Assembly: GCF_003967555.1 (NCBI RefSeq)
Contig: NZ_BIFS01000001.1
Coordinates: forward strand, 1,798,001-1,862,000
DNA length: 64,000 nucleotides
Direction of reading: 5' to 3'
DNA from: Dictyobacter kobayashii
GTDB lineage: Bacteria; Chloroflexota; Ktedonobacteria; Ktedonobacterales; Ktedonobacteraceae
Part shown: positions 49,975 through 60,024 of the stretch, in pieces
How positions within the stretch are numbered: position 1 is the stretch's first letter
How the letters are laid out: each line of letters opens with the position of its first letter
Position numbers and translations under genes: made by a program
Notes under the pieces: generated by a model
Database searches by the model: none
The model's input: the letters and a program-made list of their open reading frames with translations, nothing else
Told to the model about the DNA's origin: nothing

Positions 49975-50961
49975 GTGGCAACAAGAGTCTTTTCAAGCAG
50001 ACAAGCGGCGCAGGTTGAACTTTATAGGAAACAGACGGCCTCAGGTAGTGTCCCCCGCTTCACATGTAGCGTTGGCATCATGGCATACAATGAAGAGTCT
50101 AATATTGCACATACCTTGCTGGCGGTCCTGACCCAGCAACAATATTCATTTAGCATTAATGAGATTATTGTGGTGGCCAGCGGCTGCACAGATCAGACAG
50201 TGCCAATTGTGACCGCGATGGCTCGGCGAGATAGACGTATTCGCCTTTATACTCAGCAATATAGAGAAGGCAAGGCCTCAGCCATCAATCTTTTTCTGCA
50301 ACAGGCCACAGGTGAAATCCTTATACTACTGGGGGCCGATGTAATTCCTGAGCCAATGGCATTTGAGCAATTATGCGCTGCATTTAAAAATCCATATATT
50401 GGCATGACTGGAGGAAGACCCGTGCCCATAAATTCAAAAGACACATTTATGGGGCATGCAGTGCATCTGCTCTGGTACCTTCACGATCGTCTGGCGCGCC
50501 AGGAACCAAAGCTGGGGGAAGCCATCGCCTTTCGCAATGTGATTACAGCCATTCCTGCAAAGAGTGCAGTGGACGAGATTTCTATTCAGGCTTTTATCTC
50601 ACAACTCGGCTACCAATTGCATTATCAGCCGGCCTGTATTGTCCGTAATAAAGGACCACTAACAATCCAGGATTTCCTTCAGCAACGCAGGAGGATCTAC
50701 GCCGGCCATCTACAGGTGCAAGCGTCGCAAGGCTATGCAGCATCAACATTGAAGGTAGGTCCCATTCTCTGGCAAATTCTGGCCTGCCATGCTATCACGA
50801 TGAGAACACCACGACAGCTCATCTGGACCCTGGGCGCGATTCTACTCGAAGGATACGCCCGGCTGCAAGGCTACTATGACTATCGCCGCAAAAAGGATCA
50901 ACATATCTGGCAAATGATAAGCTCCACAAAAAATCTACATGCCGATCGGCTAACAAGATAA
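49975..50961 (+). CDS. Glycosyltransferase family 2
   Basis: The product is about 328 residues. The GT-A fold is visible: SVGIMAYNEESNIAHTLLAV, then EIIVVASGCTDQTVPIV, then EILILLGADVIPEP, which holds the metal-binding Asp region. A later FLQQRRRIYAGHLQ matches the (Q/R)xxRW-like area used by processive GT2 enzymes. No transmembrane helices are obvious, apart from a weak LIWTLGAILLEGYARL stretch. GTG 49975 is the probable start (AGG five bases upstream). It probably builds an exopolysaccharide or glycolipid; donor and acceptor are unknown. Confidence 0.82.
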   Translation: MATRVFSSRQAAQVELYRKQTASGSVPRFTCSVGIMAYNEESNIAHTLLAVLTQQQYSFSINEIIVVASGCTDQTVPIVTAMARRDRRIRLYTQQYREGKASAINLFLQQATGEILILLGADVIPEPMAFEQLCAAFKNPYIGMTGGRPVPINSKDTFMGHAVHLLWYLHDRLARQEPKLGEAIAFRNVITAIPAKSAVDEISIQAFISQLGYQLHYQPACIVRNKGPLTIQDFLQQRRRIYAGHLQVQASQGYAASTLKVGPILWQILACHAITMRTPRQLIWTLGAILLEGYARLQGYYDYRRKKDQHIWQMISSTKNLHADRLTR

Positions 50962-51059
50962 GCTCACCCCTATCCAACGGATAGACAAATGCCAGTTGAA
51001 AAGGCCTTCAAGGAAAACATCCTTATTCAGAACCCTAAAAGGCCTTTTAAGACAAATAC

Positions 51060-51815
51060 CTACTTATTGATATGAACATGTTCTGGTTCAACAGTATTGA
51101 CCTGAGCAGGCTCAATCACACGAAAAGGCTTGTTAAAACGTTGCTGCAATAACATAGCCAGGGCTGGCCAGCCATCTTTCCAGGGAGAAAGTTTCTTCTC
51201 TTCGCGTGGATAATAGCTAATCGGCACCTCAAAAATAGCATATCCAGCTTTGAGGATACAGGTGGTAATTTCTGGCTCGATCTCAAAACGGCGACCAGTC
51301 ATAGGTAACGCATGCGCTACAGCACCAGGCATCAATTTGTAACATGTTTCCATGTCATGGATGCGGCTACCAAATAGGATATTAGTCATGGTTGTCAGGA
51401 AGCGATTGCCCCAGCGTGTAGTGAACTTCTGGCCCGAAAGGTCACGATAGCCATAAATAGCCACACGCTTATGGCCTGCCTTTGTGGCATCCTCCCATTT
51501 ACGTACCAACGCAGGAATATCCTGAGGATCATATTCCATATCTGCGTCCTGGACAGTAACCAGGTCGCCTGTAGCCAGTCTAAAACCGGTGCGCAGGCCC
51601 GCGCCTTTACCCTGGTTATGCTCATGGCGCACATACTGATAGGTATCAAATGGCGCTGTCTGACGAATTTGCTGGAGAATTTCCCATGTACGATCAGTTG
51701 AAGCATCATCAACAACGATAACTTCAAGATCTAAACCCACCTGAGAAAGCATCTCCAGGATTTTAGCCACTGTTTTTTCTTCGTTGTAAACAGGGACGAC
51801 AACAGAAACCCGCAT
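51060..51815 (-). CDS. Polyprenyl-phosphate glycosyltransferase-like GT2
   Basis: The product is 251 residues, similar to DPM1-type synthases that load a sugar onto a lipid phosphate. VSVVVPVYNEEKTVAKIL opens the GT-A fold. LEVIVVDDASTDRTWEIL, GKGAGLRTGFRLATGDLV and the DxD-like VQDADMEYDP site follow. Then FGSRIHDMETCYKL and FEIEPEIT match the family. It has no C-terminal membrane helices. It faces the GT2 gene at 49975 convergently, with a repeated AAAAGGCCTT motif (51000-51052) between them that may terminate transcription. Confidence 0.87.
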   Translation of the reverse strand: MRVSVVVPVYNEEKTVAKILEMLSQVGLDLEVIVVDDASTDRTWEILQQIRQTAPFDTYQYVRHEHNQGKGAGLRTGFRLATGDLVTVQDADMEYDPQDIPALVRKWEDATKAGHKRVAIYGYRDLSGQKFTTRWGNRFLTTMTNILFGSRIHDMETCYKLMPGAVAHALPMTGRRFEIEPEITTCILKAGYAIFEVPISYYPREEKKLSPWKDGWPALAMLLQQRFNKPFRVIEPAQVNTVEPEHVHINK

Positions 51816-52054
51816 AATATAAAGCCTCTCCTCTTATCTAAAAGAAATGAAAGTGTACTCAAAAATAATTACCTAAAAAAATTAATCCATATCGAGTAAA
51901 CGAATGACTACATACATAGCAACAAAGATAGTAACACATGGGATCTATAGACTAGGAAAGAGCGAAAACAATAGTCATTTTTCCTAGGCTCACAAAATTA
52001 TCACACCTTAGCTGGTCCCTTGTAGAACACTTATCCATTATGATACAATACAAT

Positions 52055-52083
52055 CCGGGCGAGGACATTGGGTCCCCGCCCGA
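52055..52083 (+). promoter_or_regulatory. Leader hairpin of the MBL gene
   Basis: CGGGCG and CGCCCG with inner GGAC/GTCC form a GC-rich stem about 25 bases before ATG 52109. No T-run follows, so it is more likely a leader structure than a terminator. Confidence 0.4.
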
Positions 52084-52108
52084 ACTTATGTGAGAGAGTA
52101 TAACAGTT

Positions 52109-52759
52109 ATGGAAATATCCTGGCTTGGCCACTCTTGCTTCCAGCTACGTGGCAAAAATGTTGTTTTAATCGCAGATCCCGTTACTCCTCAGCAGGCTGA
52201 TGCAGAAGTCGCCTCCCAGCTGAGTAAAGTGAACGCCTCCATTGTTACAGTCAGTCATGATCATCCAGGCCATAACTACGTACAGGGTGTGGGTGGGAAT
52301 CCACGGGTCGTACGTGGACCGGGTGAATATGAAATTAGCGACGTATTGATTACCGGTGTTGCTTCCTATCACGATGACGAACGTGGTAAAAAATTGGGAC
52401 GCAACACTATTTACATTATACATATGGACGATCTCGTCATCTGTCATCTAGGTGACCTGGGTCATGTTTTACAAGAGCAACAATTAGAAGAAGTTGCCGA
52501 TGCGGACATACTTCTCCTTCCGATTGGCGGTGGAAACTCGATCGATGCAACACAGGCTGCGGAGATTATCAGTCAGGTAGAACCACGCGTGGTTATCCCT
52601 ATGCATTATCACCCAGAAAAAACAGAAGGCATTCCGGCACAGTTAAATAAATTTTGCCGTGAAATGGGTGTTGAAGCAATCGAACCACAGCCAAAATTTA
52701 CAGTCACAAAGAATTCTCTACCGGCTACTATGCAGGTTGTGTTACTTACACCACGGTAA
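52109..52759 (+). CDS. Metal-dependent hydrolase, MBL fold (UPF0173-like)
   Basis: The product is 216 residues of the lactamase_B_3/UlaG-like group. WLGHSCFQLRGKNVVLIADP gives the N-terminal strand with His and Asp. SHDHPGHN is the metal motif, GEYEISDVLITGV follows, ICHLGDLGH holds the later Asp, and VVIPMHYHPE the last His. Family members hydrolyse phosphodiester or lactone-like substrates; the exact function is unknown. It is followed after 71 bases by pyrG on the same strand. Confidence 0.87.
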   Translation: MEISWLGHSCFQLRGKNVVLIADPVTPQQADAEVASQLSKVNASIVTVSHDHPGHNYVQGVGGNPRVVRGPGEYEISDVLITGVASYHDDERGKKLGRNTIYIIHMDDLVICHLGDLGHVLQEQQLEEVADADILLLPIGGGNSIDATQAAEIISQVEPRVVIPMHYHPEKTEGIPAQLNKFCREMGVEAIEPQPKFTVTKNSLPATMQVVLLTPR

Positions 52760-52830
52760 AGACCGTGACTATACTATCAATGTTTCAATTGCTCAAGGCA
52801 AGGCTCCGGGTATAAGGAGGAAGCGAAGCT

Positions 52831-54501
52831 ATGTCAAAATTTATCTTTGTAACGGGCGGTGTAGCATCATCAGTAGGGAAAGGTATCAGTGTCGCCTCAC
52901 TGGGGCGTCTCCTCAAAAATCGCGGAGTCTCCGTCTCGCTCATGAAATTAGATCCTTACATTAATGTTGATCCAGGTACTATGTCACCCTATCAACATGG
53001 TGAGGTCTTTGTAACTGATGATGGCGCGGAAACTGATCTGGATCTTGGCCACTATGAGCGCTTTATAGACGAACCTTCCTACCAGGCCAATAACGTTACT
53101 ACTGGCCAGGTCTATGCTTCAGTGATTGGTAAAGAGCGCCGTGGTGAATACCTTGGAGGGACGATTCAGGTTATCCCTCATATTACCAATGAAATTAAGG
53201 ATCGCATTCATGCCGTTGCTCGTCGGTCAGATGCCGATGTGGTTATTGTTGAGGTTGGTGGCACTGTTGGCGACATTGAGGGCGAGCCTTATTTAGAGGC
53301 GATCCGCCAGATGCGCAAAGATGTCGGACGTCGGGATGTCCTCTATATCCATGTTACGCTTCTTCCTTATCTTGGTGCAGCCAAAGAGCTCAAAACAAAA
53401 CCAACCCAGCATAGTGTTAAAGAACTGTTGCGCGTCGGCATTCAGCCTGATGTTATTTTGTGCCGCTCTGACTATCCAGTGCCCAATGAGCTACGCGAGA
53501 AGATCGCGCTCTTCTGTAATATTGAGGAGAAGGCGGTCATCGGCATGACCAATGCGGAGACCATCTACGAAGTTCCCCTGAGCCTGGAAAAAGCTGGCCT
53601 CGGCGAATTTATTGTACAAGAATTAAATCTCCCTAAACATGAGCCCCAGATGAAAGAATGGGAAAATCTGGTGAACCGCATCAAACGTCCTCGACCAGAA
53701 CTGACCATAGGTCTGGTTGGAAAGTATGTGGAGCTCCATGATGCCTACATGTCTGTGGCTGAATCACTCCATCACGCCGGCTGGTTCCACGATGTGGATA
53801 TCCATATTAAATGGATCAATTCAGAGGCCCTGGAGCAGATGGGCGATAATTATGAAGAAGCCCTGGAAGATGTTGCTGGTATCGTGGTTCCTGGTGGCTT
53901 TGGTCATCGTGGTATCGAGGGCAAGATTAAGGCAGCCAGTTATGCACGTCGCCACAATATTCCATATCTGGGCCTCTGCCTGGGCATGCAAGTGGCTGTA
54001 ATCGAGTTCGCGCGTAATGTAATGGGCCTGACCGGCGCGAATAGCTCAGAATTTGATCCACAAAATGCGCATCCAGTGATTGATCTTATGCATACACAGC
54101 GCAACGTCTCAGATAAAGGTGGCACGATGCGCCTGGGTAACTGGGTCTGCTGCTTGATGCCAGATACCAAGGCCCATAAAGCTTATGGTGAGGCAATTGT
54201 CTTTGAACGCCATCGCCATCGCTATGAATTCAACAATGAATATCGCAAACGTATGGAAGCTCATGGCCTGGTTGTCAGTGGCCGTTCAGCCGATAATAGC
54301 CTGGTAGAAGTGATCGAGATCAAAGATCATCCCTGGTTTGTCGCTTCACAGTTCCACCCTGAATTCAAAAGTCGTCCTACTCGTCCCCATCCACTTTTCC
54401 GTGATTTCATTGGGACAAGTGTGAAGCTTAGCCGTAATCAGGATGATGCAGTTGAGTTAGAACCAAGTAAAGTGTTACCTGATTCAAGGGTAGAGATGTA
54501 A
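52831..54501 (+). CDS. pyrG: CTP synthase
   Basis: The product is 556 residues (typical ~540-550). It aminates UTP to CTP using ATP and glutamine. The synthase half opens [20 protein letters not shown] (P-loop), with [20 protein letters not shown] and the [11 protein letters not shown] metal-binding site. The glutaminase half has the PGGFGHRG loop, nucleophile Cys383 (LGLCLGMQ) and [13 protein letters not shown] with the His/Glu pair. AAGGAGGAAG precedes ATG 52831. Essential for nucleotide supply. The next gene starts 3 bases after its stop. Confidence 0.97.
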   Translation: MSKFIFVTGGVASSVGKGISVASLGRLLKNRGVSVSLMKLDPYINVDPGTMSPYQHGEVFVTDDGAETDLDLGHYERFIDEPSYQANNVTTGQVYASVIGKERRGEYLGGTIQVIPHITNEIKDRIHAVARRSDADVVIVEVGGTVGDIEGEPYLEAIRQMRKDVGRRDVLYIHVTLLPYLGAAKELKTKPTQHSVKELLRVGIQPDVILCRSDYPVPNELREKIALFCNIEEKAVIGMTNAETIYEVPLSLEKAGLGEFIVQELNLPKHEPQMKEWENLVNRIKRPRPELTIGLVGKYVELHDAYMSVAESLHHAGWFHDVDIHIKWINSEALEQMGDNYEEALEDVAGIVVPGGFGHRGIEGKIKAASYARRHNIPYLGLCLGMQVAVIEFARNVMGLTGANSSEFDPQNAHPVIDLMHTQRNVSDKGGTMRLGNWVCCLMPDTKAHKAYGEAIVFERHRHRYEFNNEYRKRMEAHGLVVSGRSADNSLVEVIEIKDHPWFVASQFHPEFKSRPTRPHPLFRDFIGTSVKLSRNQDDAVELEPSKVLPDSRVEM

Positions 54502-54504
54502 TAC

Positions 54505-55815
54505 ATGTTATACTTAAGCCAACTGCTCGGCGCACCAGTTCTGGACCAGCACAATGTGCGCGTGGGCAAAATCATCGATTTACTAGCGCAAGCATCTCAG
54601 GTAGGCCAGGGTACTCCAACCTCCCCTACCGCTCTGCTGGTAGAGGTTGAAGACGATCAACAGAAACGTGTTCCGATGACTGACATCATACGTAGTGAGG
54701 GAACATGGCATCTGCGTTATCCCATCGAGCGGTTCGCTTTTGTACAATCCAATCTCTTGAATGAAGATGAGTTTCGCCTGGCTCAAGAGATACTCGATAA
54801 ACAGATCATTGACCTGGAACATAAAAAAATGGTCCGCGTCAATGATCTTTGCTTTAGTGATGCCTGGCAGATTCTAGGCGTCGATAAGAGCTCGCTTGGC
54901 CTGGTCCGTCGCCTGGCTCCCTCGTGGTTAGCCAATGCAATCAATCAACCTACAAGCAGTACCCTGGTTCCCTGGGAAAAGGTTGAATTGATGCAAGCCG
55001 CCCCTTATGAAGAAGAGAACAAGGATAAGGTCCCAACCTCCCCTTTAGCCACGCCTCCCACTTCCCGCACCCTCAGTGGTCACCTTTCAGAGCTCCACCC
55101 CGCCGATATCGCCAGTATAGTGCACCAGGTCACTGTAGAACAGGGCGCCCGGCTAATCGAGCGGCTGGATAATGAAATGGCGGCTGATACGATGGAGGAG
55201 ATTGATACAGAGCGCCAGGCACAGATCCTTGAAAATCTGCCCGATGAACGGGCCACAGGTATTCTGCATGCCATGGGACCAGACGAGGTCGCCGACTTGC
55301 TCGGTCAGTTACCCGAAGAGCGTCAGCAAGAATTATTACGCCAGCTGAATCCTGAAGACTCGGAAGAGGTACAGGATCTGCTGGAATATGAAGCCAATAC
55401 GGCTGGCGGCCTGATGACTACGGACTATATTGTACTCAACCAGACTCGCACTGCGCAGGATGCCTTGACGGCCATTCGCGCTGAAATCATCGATAATGAT
55501 GTGCGCATCGCCTATGTCTATTGCGTAAATGATGAGGATGCGGATGAGTACTATCCTCTCGGAGTGATATCTATCTGGGACTTGCTGGTCGCACAGCCGA
55601 CCCAAACGTTGCAGGATATCATGGAGACAAACCTGATTAAAGTACTGCCAGATGCTGATCCACGGGCGGTCGTCGAGACATTGGCCAAATATAATTTGCT
55701 GGCATTGCCCGTAGTCAATGAAAATGGCATCCTTGAAGGTGTGGTCACGATCGATGATGCACTGGATACCTTGCTACCTGAAGATCGGCGCCGTAAACCC
55801 AAACGGATGTATTAA
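54505..55815 (+). CDS. PRC-barrel/MgtE_N/CBS-domain soluble protein
   Basis: The product is 436 residues. Residues ~1-90 look like a PRC-barrel (LLGAPVLDQHNVRVGKIIDL), and ~95-165 like a second one. Residues ~190-290 match MgtE_N (LHPADIASIVHQVTVEQGAR and LLGQLPEERQQELLRQL). Two CBS domains follow (TTDYIVLNQTRTAQDALTAI and METNLIKVLPDADPRAVVET). The C-terminus ends with KPKRMY and has no transmembrane helices, so the MgtE channel domain is absent. It is probably a cytosolic Mg- or nucleotide-sensing regulator rather than a transporter. It starts 3 bases after pyrG's stop, so they are translationally coupled. Confidence 0.82.
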   Translation: MLYLSQLLGAPVLDQHNVRVGKIIDLLAQASQVGQGTPTSPTALLVEVEDDQQKRVPMTDIIRSEGTWHLRYPIERFAFVQSNLLNEDEFRLAQEILDKQIIDLEHKKMVRVNDLCFSDAWQILGVDKSSLGLVRRLAPSWLANAINQPTSSTLVPWEKVELMQAAPYEEENKDKVPTSPLATPPTSRTLSGHLSELHPADIASIVHQVTVEQGARLIERLDNEMAADTMEEIDTERQAQILENLPDERATGILHAMGPDEVADLLGQLPEERQQELLRQLNPEDSEEVQDLLEYEANTAGGLMTTDYIVLNQTRTAQDALTAIRAEIIDNDVRIAYVYCVNDEDADEYYPLGVISIWDLLVAQPTQTLQDIMETNLIKVLPDADPRAVVETLAKYNLLALPVVNENGILEGVVTIDDALDTLLPEDRRRKPKRMY

Positions 55816-55832
55816 TTAGCGACCCCCACCAG

Positions 55833-56693
55833 TTATCCTAAAGAGAAACTGGCCTGCCCATATATTTTTGTTCGCTCACGCAAGCCAACTGGCTCTCCTC
55901 GACGCATATGGCGCAATATACGCTGGGGATGAAAGCCATATTGCTCTAACAACGCTGCAGCATGCGTATTAAGTGCGGGCGCTAGCACGGTCAGTGGTTT
56001 GGCTGACGACAATACAAGCACATGCCTTAATAAAGCCTCCGCATCCTCGTTCCGCCGGGCAACCCAGGGTCCCAGGGTTCGGCCATTGACAAATAGATAA
56101 CCACTGATATCCCCTTCCTCATCATAGGAGACAAAAGACTGCTGGTCCGGATAGTTTAGGGTCAGGAGGGAGAAGATGATGGCGCGGGCCGCTCCGAAAT
56201 AAGGGGCATCGAAGGCGGTCAAAGCTGGAAGCGTTTCGCGCTGCAAAGGTTGAATATGGTCATCATGGTGTCCAAGATGTGTAGCAAACGCGGAAGCAGG
56301 ACGAACCCAATGTCCAACGGTATCTTCATCCTGAAAAGCGAAGCGTTGATATAAGGAAGCCCCTTCTTTAGTAGCATCCAATAATATGGTCGAGCAATGT
56401 TGCTCAAGCTCTAACCAACGTAAAAGATGCTCCAGCAGGGCAGCCCCAATCCCTCGTCTCTGCATCGAAGGCAAAACAGACATAGAGCCAGCATAGGCAA
56501 AAGGCCCATAATTGGTAGCTCCGACTAAACCGACCGGCTGTTGCTCTAGTTCAGCTAAAAACCAACCATCTGGCTGTATCAATAAGTTTTGCCGCAGCAC
56601 CTGCATCCTGCTGGAAGTTGTTCGATATGCCGCGCGCATAATCTGATCCGCAACTTCGATATCAGTGTCAGCTAACATACGTATGGAAAGCAT
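55833..56693 (-). CDS. GNAT acetyltransferase with second C-terminal GNAT-like domain
   Basis: The product is 286 residues. The N-terminal domain has the acetyl-CoA loop SVLPSMQRRGIGAALLEHLL (Q/RxxGxG/A) and LLDATKEGASLYQRFAFQDE. The second half, AIIFSLLTLNYPDQQSFVSYDEE to LAPALNTHAAALLEQYGF, resembles the Acetyltransf_18 domain found after GNAT in one group of these proteins. The target is unknown. It ends 17 bases from the convergent MgtE_N-type gene. No clear SD was found at 56693. Confidence 0.8.
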   Translation of the reverse strand: MLSIRMLADTDIEVADQIMRAAYRTTSSRMQVLRQNLLIQPDGWFLAELEQQPVGLVGATNYGPFAYAGSMSVLPSMQRRGIGAALLEHLLRWLELEQHCSTILLDATKEGASLYQRFAFQDEDTVGHWVRPASAFATHLGHHDDHIQPLQRETLPALTAFDAPYFGAARAIIFSLLTLNYPDQQSFVSYDEEGDISGYLFVNGRTLGPWVARRNEDAEALLRHVLVLSSAKPLTVLAPALNTHAAALLEQYGFHPQRILRHMRRGEPVGLRERTKIYGQASFSLG

Positions 56694-56771
56694 CTAGCAG
56701 TAGAATCCTTTACTATCCCAATAATGCCTCAATATATGTAAGATGAACGGCGCACCCAGTAAGACTCTTTA

Positions 56772-57497
56772 TTAAGAGTGGTCATGAGAGTTAGAAAGCA
56801 CAGCAACTTCAAGCGCGGCGAGAACCTGCATGATATCCTGGCATACATCAACCAGCACTTCTGGCAACCACTCTTCTGGCTGGGGATCATCTGGCAAGAC
56901 GATTTTTTCAATCTCTCCATCATCTACCTGCACCAGAATACTCTCACCAGGAACGGGTTGCTCTTCATGTAAACCACGCATACCCAGTGGATGCCAGATA
57001 GGGATCTCTACACGCTGCTGTAAGTTCAGAACTTCAGGATAGAGACGATTATCGCGTAAGATCATGCTCACCCCGGGACGCGTTTCGGTAGTCCTACGGC
57101 TCTGTTCGCTGGCCTGAAGCTTGAGCATCTGAGCCAGTGAGAGCAGGGTCTCTTCAGAAGGCGCCTCACCATGGAGAGCCAATGAATATGAAAGATCAAG
57201 TACTAACGGTGGGATCGCACTGGTGTGGAGATGACCACAGTCTTGCTCAACATCATGGAAAAATTCACAGATGGCAGCCAGACCATCCGTTGAAATGGCT
57301 GTATCCAGTACACCCCAGGAAAATGAGAGAATACATGAACTCTGTTCTTCAACATCGTCACAGTTACCTGTATGGCAGGCACAAGAAAATTCACGTTCCA
57401 GTGAACGGGTATTCAACCAGGATTCGGGATGGACGACCAGACCCAGATCACGCGCAGTTTTGATAAATAATCCGGTCAAGTCTTCAAATGTTAACAA
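56772..57497 (-). CDS. Conserved-looking protein, unknown function
   Basis: The product is 241 residues. TTG 57497 is the start, with AAGGAG seven bases upstream, so translation is credible. It is acidic, with a Cys/His cluster near residues 38-54 (CACHTGNCDDVEEQSSC), which could bind metal. The rest alternates helices and strands without membrane segments. I recognise no family. It sits between greA and the GNAT gene, all leftward, with AT-rich spacers, so it is possibly its own unit. Confidence 0.6.
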   Translation of the reverse strand: MLTFEDLTGLFIKTARDLGLVVHPESWLNTRSLEREFSCACHTGNCDDVEEQSSCILSFSWGVLDTAISTDGLAAICEFFHDVEQDCGHLHTSAIPPLVLDLSYSLALHGEAPSEETLLSLAQMLKLQASEQSRRTTETRPGVSMILRDNRLYPEVLNLQQRVEIPIWHPLGMRGLHEEQPVPGESILVQVDDGEIEKIVLPDDPQPEEWLPEVLVDVCQDIMQVLAALEVAVLSNSHDHS

Positions 57498-57670
57498 TTA
57501 CAAGCTCCTTATTACCTTTAACAGGCATCTTGCTGGTCGGTTGCAATGCAACCTTAAGTCTCAGCAATAATGTACCTTTTAATATTACCGAGGTGTACGA
57601 TATGTGTCAAATAAAGGGCCTGTCTTATAGATAGATAGACATCCTTATTCCCTGGCTTTGCTCAAAAAAA

Positions 57671-57700
57671 ACGGGGCACCCACATTGTTGGATGCCCCGT
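57671..57700 (-). terminator. Terminator of greA
   Basis: ACGGGGCA and TGCCCCGT with an inner CCA/TGG pair form the stem. On the minus strand it is followed by a T8 run, twenty bases after the greA stop. Confidence 0.85.
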
Positions 57701-57719
57701 GGTGAAAATGGTTGTGCGA

Positions 57720-58232
57720 TTACAGCATTGGACGGATCGAGAGGATGTAGTATGTCGTTACACCGCCAGGAGTTGAAACACTTACTTCATCGCCCTCGCG
57801 ATGCCCCATCAGAGCTTTGCCCACCGGGGCCTGATCAGAGATTAATCCAGCTTTTGGATCAGCTTCGAACGTTTCAACAATCTTAAACGTTCGTTTGGTA
57901 CCTCTATCTGTCTCTACTTCCACCTGCATCCCAATACGAACCGTACCGTCCGCATTAGTGTGCATATCCGGGGTCATCACTTCAGATAGGGCTAGCCGCT
58001 GCTCAAGCTCGATAATCTCGCCTTCCAACATTGCCTGATCATTTTTTGCTTCTTCGTATGCGCTACTTTCGCTGATATCGCCCGCTTCTTTGGCTTCGTG
58101 AATGTAGTCGGCGACCTCGCGACGTTTTACGTTGCGCAGGTAATCCAACCGCTCTTTCATTTTAGTAAAGCCTTCTGGCGTTAAGCGATAGACTTTGCGA
58201 TCAGATGCATCACTCTGTCCACCAATACTCAT
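57720..58232 (-). CDS. greA: Transcription elongation factor GreA
   Basis: The product is 170 residues. GreA inserts a coiled coil into the RNA polymerase channel and stimulates transcript cleavage in stalled complexes. YRLTPEGFTKMKERLDYLRN starts the coiled coil, and AGDISESSAYEEAKNDQAML holds the acidic tip (usual D-x-SENAEY) and turn. The C-terminal FKBP-like domain has LISDQAPVGKALMGHREGDE and TPGG. Length is a little above the usual ~158. AGGAGG lies about 9 bases before ATG 58232. Confidence 0.93.
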   Translation of the reverse strand: MSIGGQSDASDRKVYRLTPEGFTKMKERLDYLRNVKRREVADYIHEAKEAGDISESSAYEEAKNDQAMLEGEIIELEQRLALSEVMTPDMHTNADGTVRIGMQVEVETDRGTKRTFKIVETFEADPKAGLISDQAPVGKALMGHREGDEVSVSTPGGVTTYYILSIRPML

Positions 58233-58810
58233 TGTATAACTCCTCCTGGTAGTGAGGCTCTCGACCCCAACGGGTCCCTTCCCGATATCTGCCTCTGATT
58301 ACCTTGTCTAGCTAGACTACAAGCTTCATCACTCTTTTGCTTCTGGCTATGTGGCTTGCCCCCGTCTTCTACCATCATCTACTTGATTATCAGAGACATT
58401 GATAGTGAAACCACATCCAACTTTTTGCCAATCCTTGCAAGTTTCCTAAAAGAGGATGAAGTACTGACAGCAAATACAACGCTTGCGCGCCTGGTTATTT
58501 GTTGCTGTCTTTTGTCAATCGAGGCGACATGATTCCACGCCCCGGTTCAACGCGAAACGTAGATGCTCAACACACATGAGGGAGATTATACGTTGAGAAT
58601 GAAGGAACGTCAAGTGATTTGCACCGTTTTTTCATTATTCTGATATGAAGTCTTTTCATTTCATATCATGCTAACATGGCATATACTGGCTTGCTTGCCA
58701 GGCCGCTTGACGCAAAATGTTTTTGTGAATTTATCTCCGTATAATCCACCAGCAGTATGCGAAATTTATGATTTCAAACTGTTTCAATGTTTTTCAGTCG
58801 AGGATTTTAC
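58233..58810. other. Spacer upstream of greA
   Basis: Should hold the greA promoter on the minus strand. No gene, RNA or palindrome is recognised; the part nearest the zinc-ribbon gene is AT-rich. Confidence 0.55.
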
Positions 58811-59515
58811 CTATTTTATTGACATAAAACGGAAAAGTCGCGTACCACAGACTGGACAGGTGCCCTCCATAGCATTCCTTCCATTCTTTGTAACAATTTT
58901 TTTGGCGTTTTGCATCCCTCGTTTGGTACGGCATTTGACACAGTAAGCATCGGGCAGGGGTGCAACAGAATCGTCATGGGCAACGACTGCCGGGGTTGGG
59001 GCTAGCGTGGGGTCTGTTACTGTTTGTTCATCTACTGGAGTCTCGTCTGCCACCGCGCTGTCAGTAGTAACAGGAGCCTCTTCTGACACCATTATTGGCT
59101 GGATCACAGGCATCTCTTCAAAAACTACTACATCCTCAGTGGTGGCTGTTTCAGCGCTTGCTGCCGGTTCTTCAATTACGATTGGTTCTTCAATTTTTTC
59201 CGGCTCTTCAGTCTCTGGCGGATCTACAATCGTTAGCGGCTCTTCGATTGCGGCTGGATCTGCGACCGTTGCCAGACCTTCAGTTGCTAGCGGCTCTTCA
59301 ATCTTTACTGGCTCTTCAGCGGTCACAGGGATAGTGACCACTGGCTCTTCAAGTGCTCTCTCATGGAGACGACCGTCACCTGGTAGTATGCTTTTCAGCA
59401 GCTGTGGGTGCCTTACAATATATCTTCCTACCATGAATAAGACACCTGATATAGCTAGAATAAGTATTCTGACAAAGATACGACTATACTTTCCAACACT
59501 TTGCATATGCAACAT
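58811..59515 (-). CDS. Membrane-anchored zinc-ribbon protein (DUF5679-like)
   Basis: The product is about 234 residues. An N-terminal helix (IFVRILILAISGVLFMVGRY) anchors it. About 140 residues of Glu/Pro/Thr/Val-rich low-complexity sequence follow, with repeated EEP units. The last ~45 residues carry CVKCRTKRGMQ and CPVCGTRLFRFM, two CxxC pairs as in the DUF5679 zinc ribbon. The C-terminal domain likely faces one side of the membrane on an extended acidic stalk. Function unknown. ATG 59515 and ATG 59506 are both possible starts. Confidence 0.78.
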   Translation of the reverse strand: MLHMQSVGKYSRIFVRILILAISGVLFMVGRYIVRHPQLLKSILPGDGRLHERALEEPVVTIPVTAEEPVKIEEPLATEGLATVADPAAIEEPLTIVDPPETEEPEKIEEPIVIEEPAASAETATTEDVVVFEEMPVIQPIMVSEEAPVTTDSAVADETPVDEQTVTDPTLAPTPAVVAHDDSVAPLPDAYCVKCRTKRGMQNAKKIVTKNGRNAMEGTCPVCGTRLFRFMSIK

Positions 59516-60024
59516 CCTTACCCTCTACAGCACGCTATTTAAAAGCCATAACCCAATATTCCCTTTGAGTATATCACCATTTCATCCATAAACGTGTCTG
59601 AATAATAACTTATCCAGGGCTTTTTACTGTTCCTCTCTGGCGCCGGGTTGGGCGCGTGGAGTGTTGCGTGGTGGGCGGCCACGGCCGCCCACACAACACT
59701 CCTCACCTGAAAGAAGATCCATCGTATCGCTTGCTCGTGATCTCTGGACGAACATGAAAAAGCCCTGTGGCTTATCAGCTTACAGTATCTATATAGCTGT
59801 TATAACATAGCTTGATAACCCATAACCAGAAGTACTGACTTCAAGAACTTTTTTACCCATTCAACCTCAAGTAAGAGAATGTCCCTGCGCGCCCAATCCA
59901 CCGGGGAAGACCTGTAATAACTATTAGCAGCGTTTCTTTACACAAACATATCCTCTAGTCAATTTATTAGAAGCAGTCTATAATGTGGCTGGCACTGAAT
60001 GTACATCACACAAAGGAGAATTCG
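59516..60024. other. Divergent spacer with a GC-rich hairpin
   Basis: Between the leftward zinc-ribbon gene and rightward plsY. It contains the hairpin at 59671-59692 and AT-rich promoter-like sequence, but no confident promoter call or coding frame. Confidence 0.55.
59671..59692. repeat. GC-rich hairpin in spacer
   Basis: GTGGGCGGCC and GGCCGCCCAC are exact 10-bp complements separated by AC. Flanks GTGGAGTGTTG and CAACACTCCTCAC extend the stem imperfectly. It resembles the palindromes near 2.5 kb in style. Confidence 0.75.

Noticed and set aside
59007..59591. 194-codon plus-strand frame rich in Ser/Gly/Val
   Set aside because: It is the complement of the EEP-repeat region of the zinc-ribbon gene, whose domains are clear on the minus strand.
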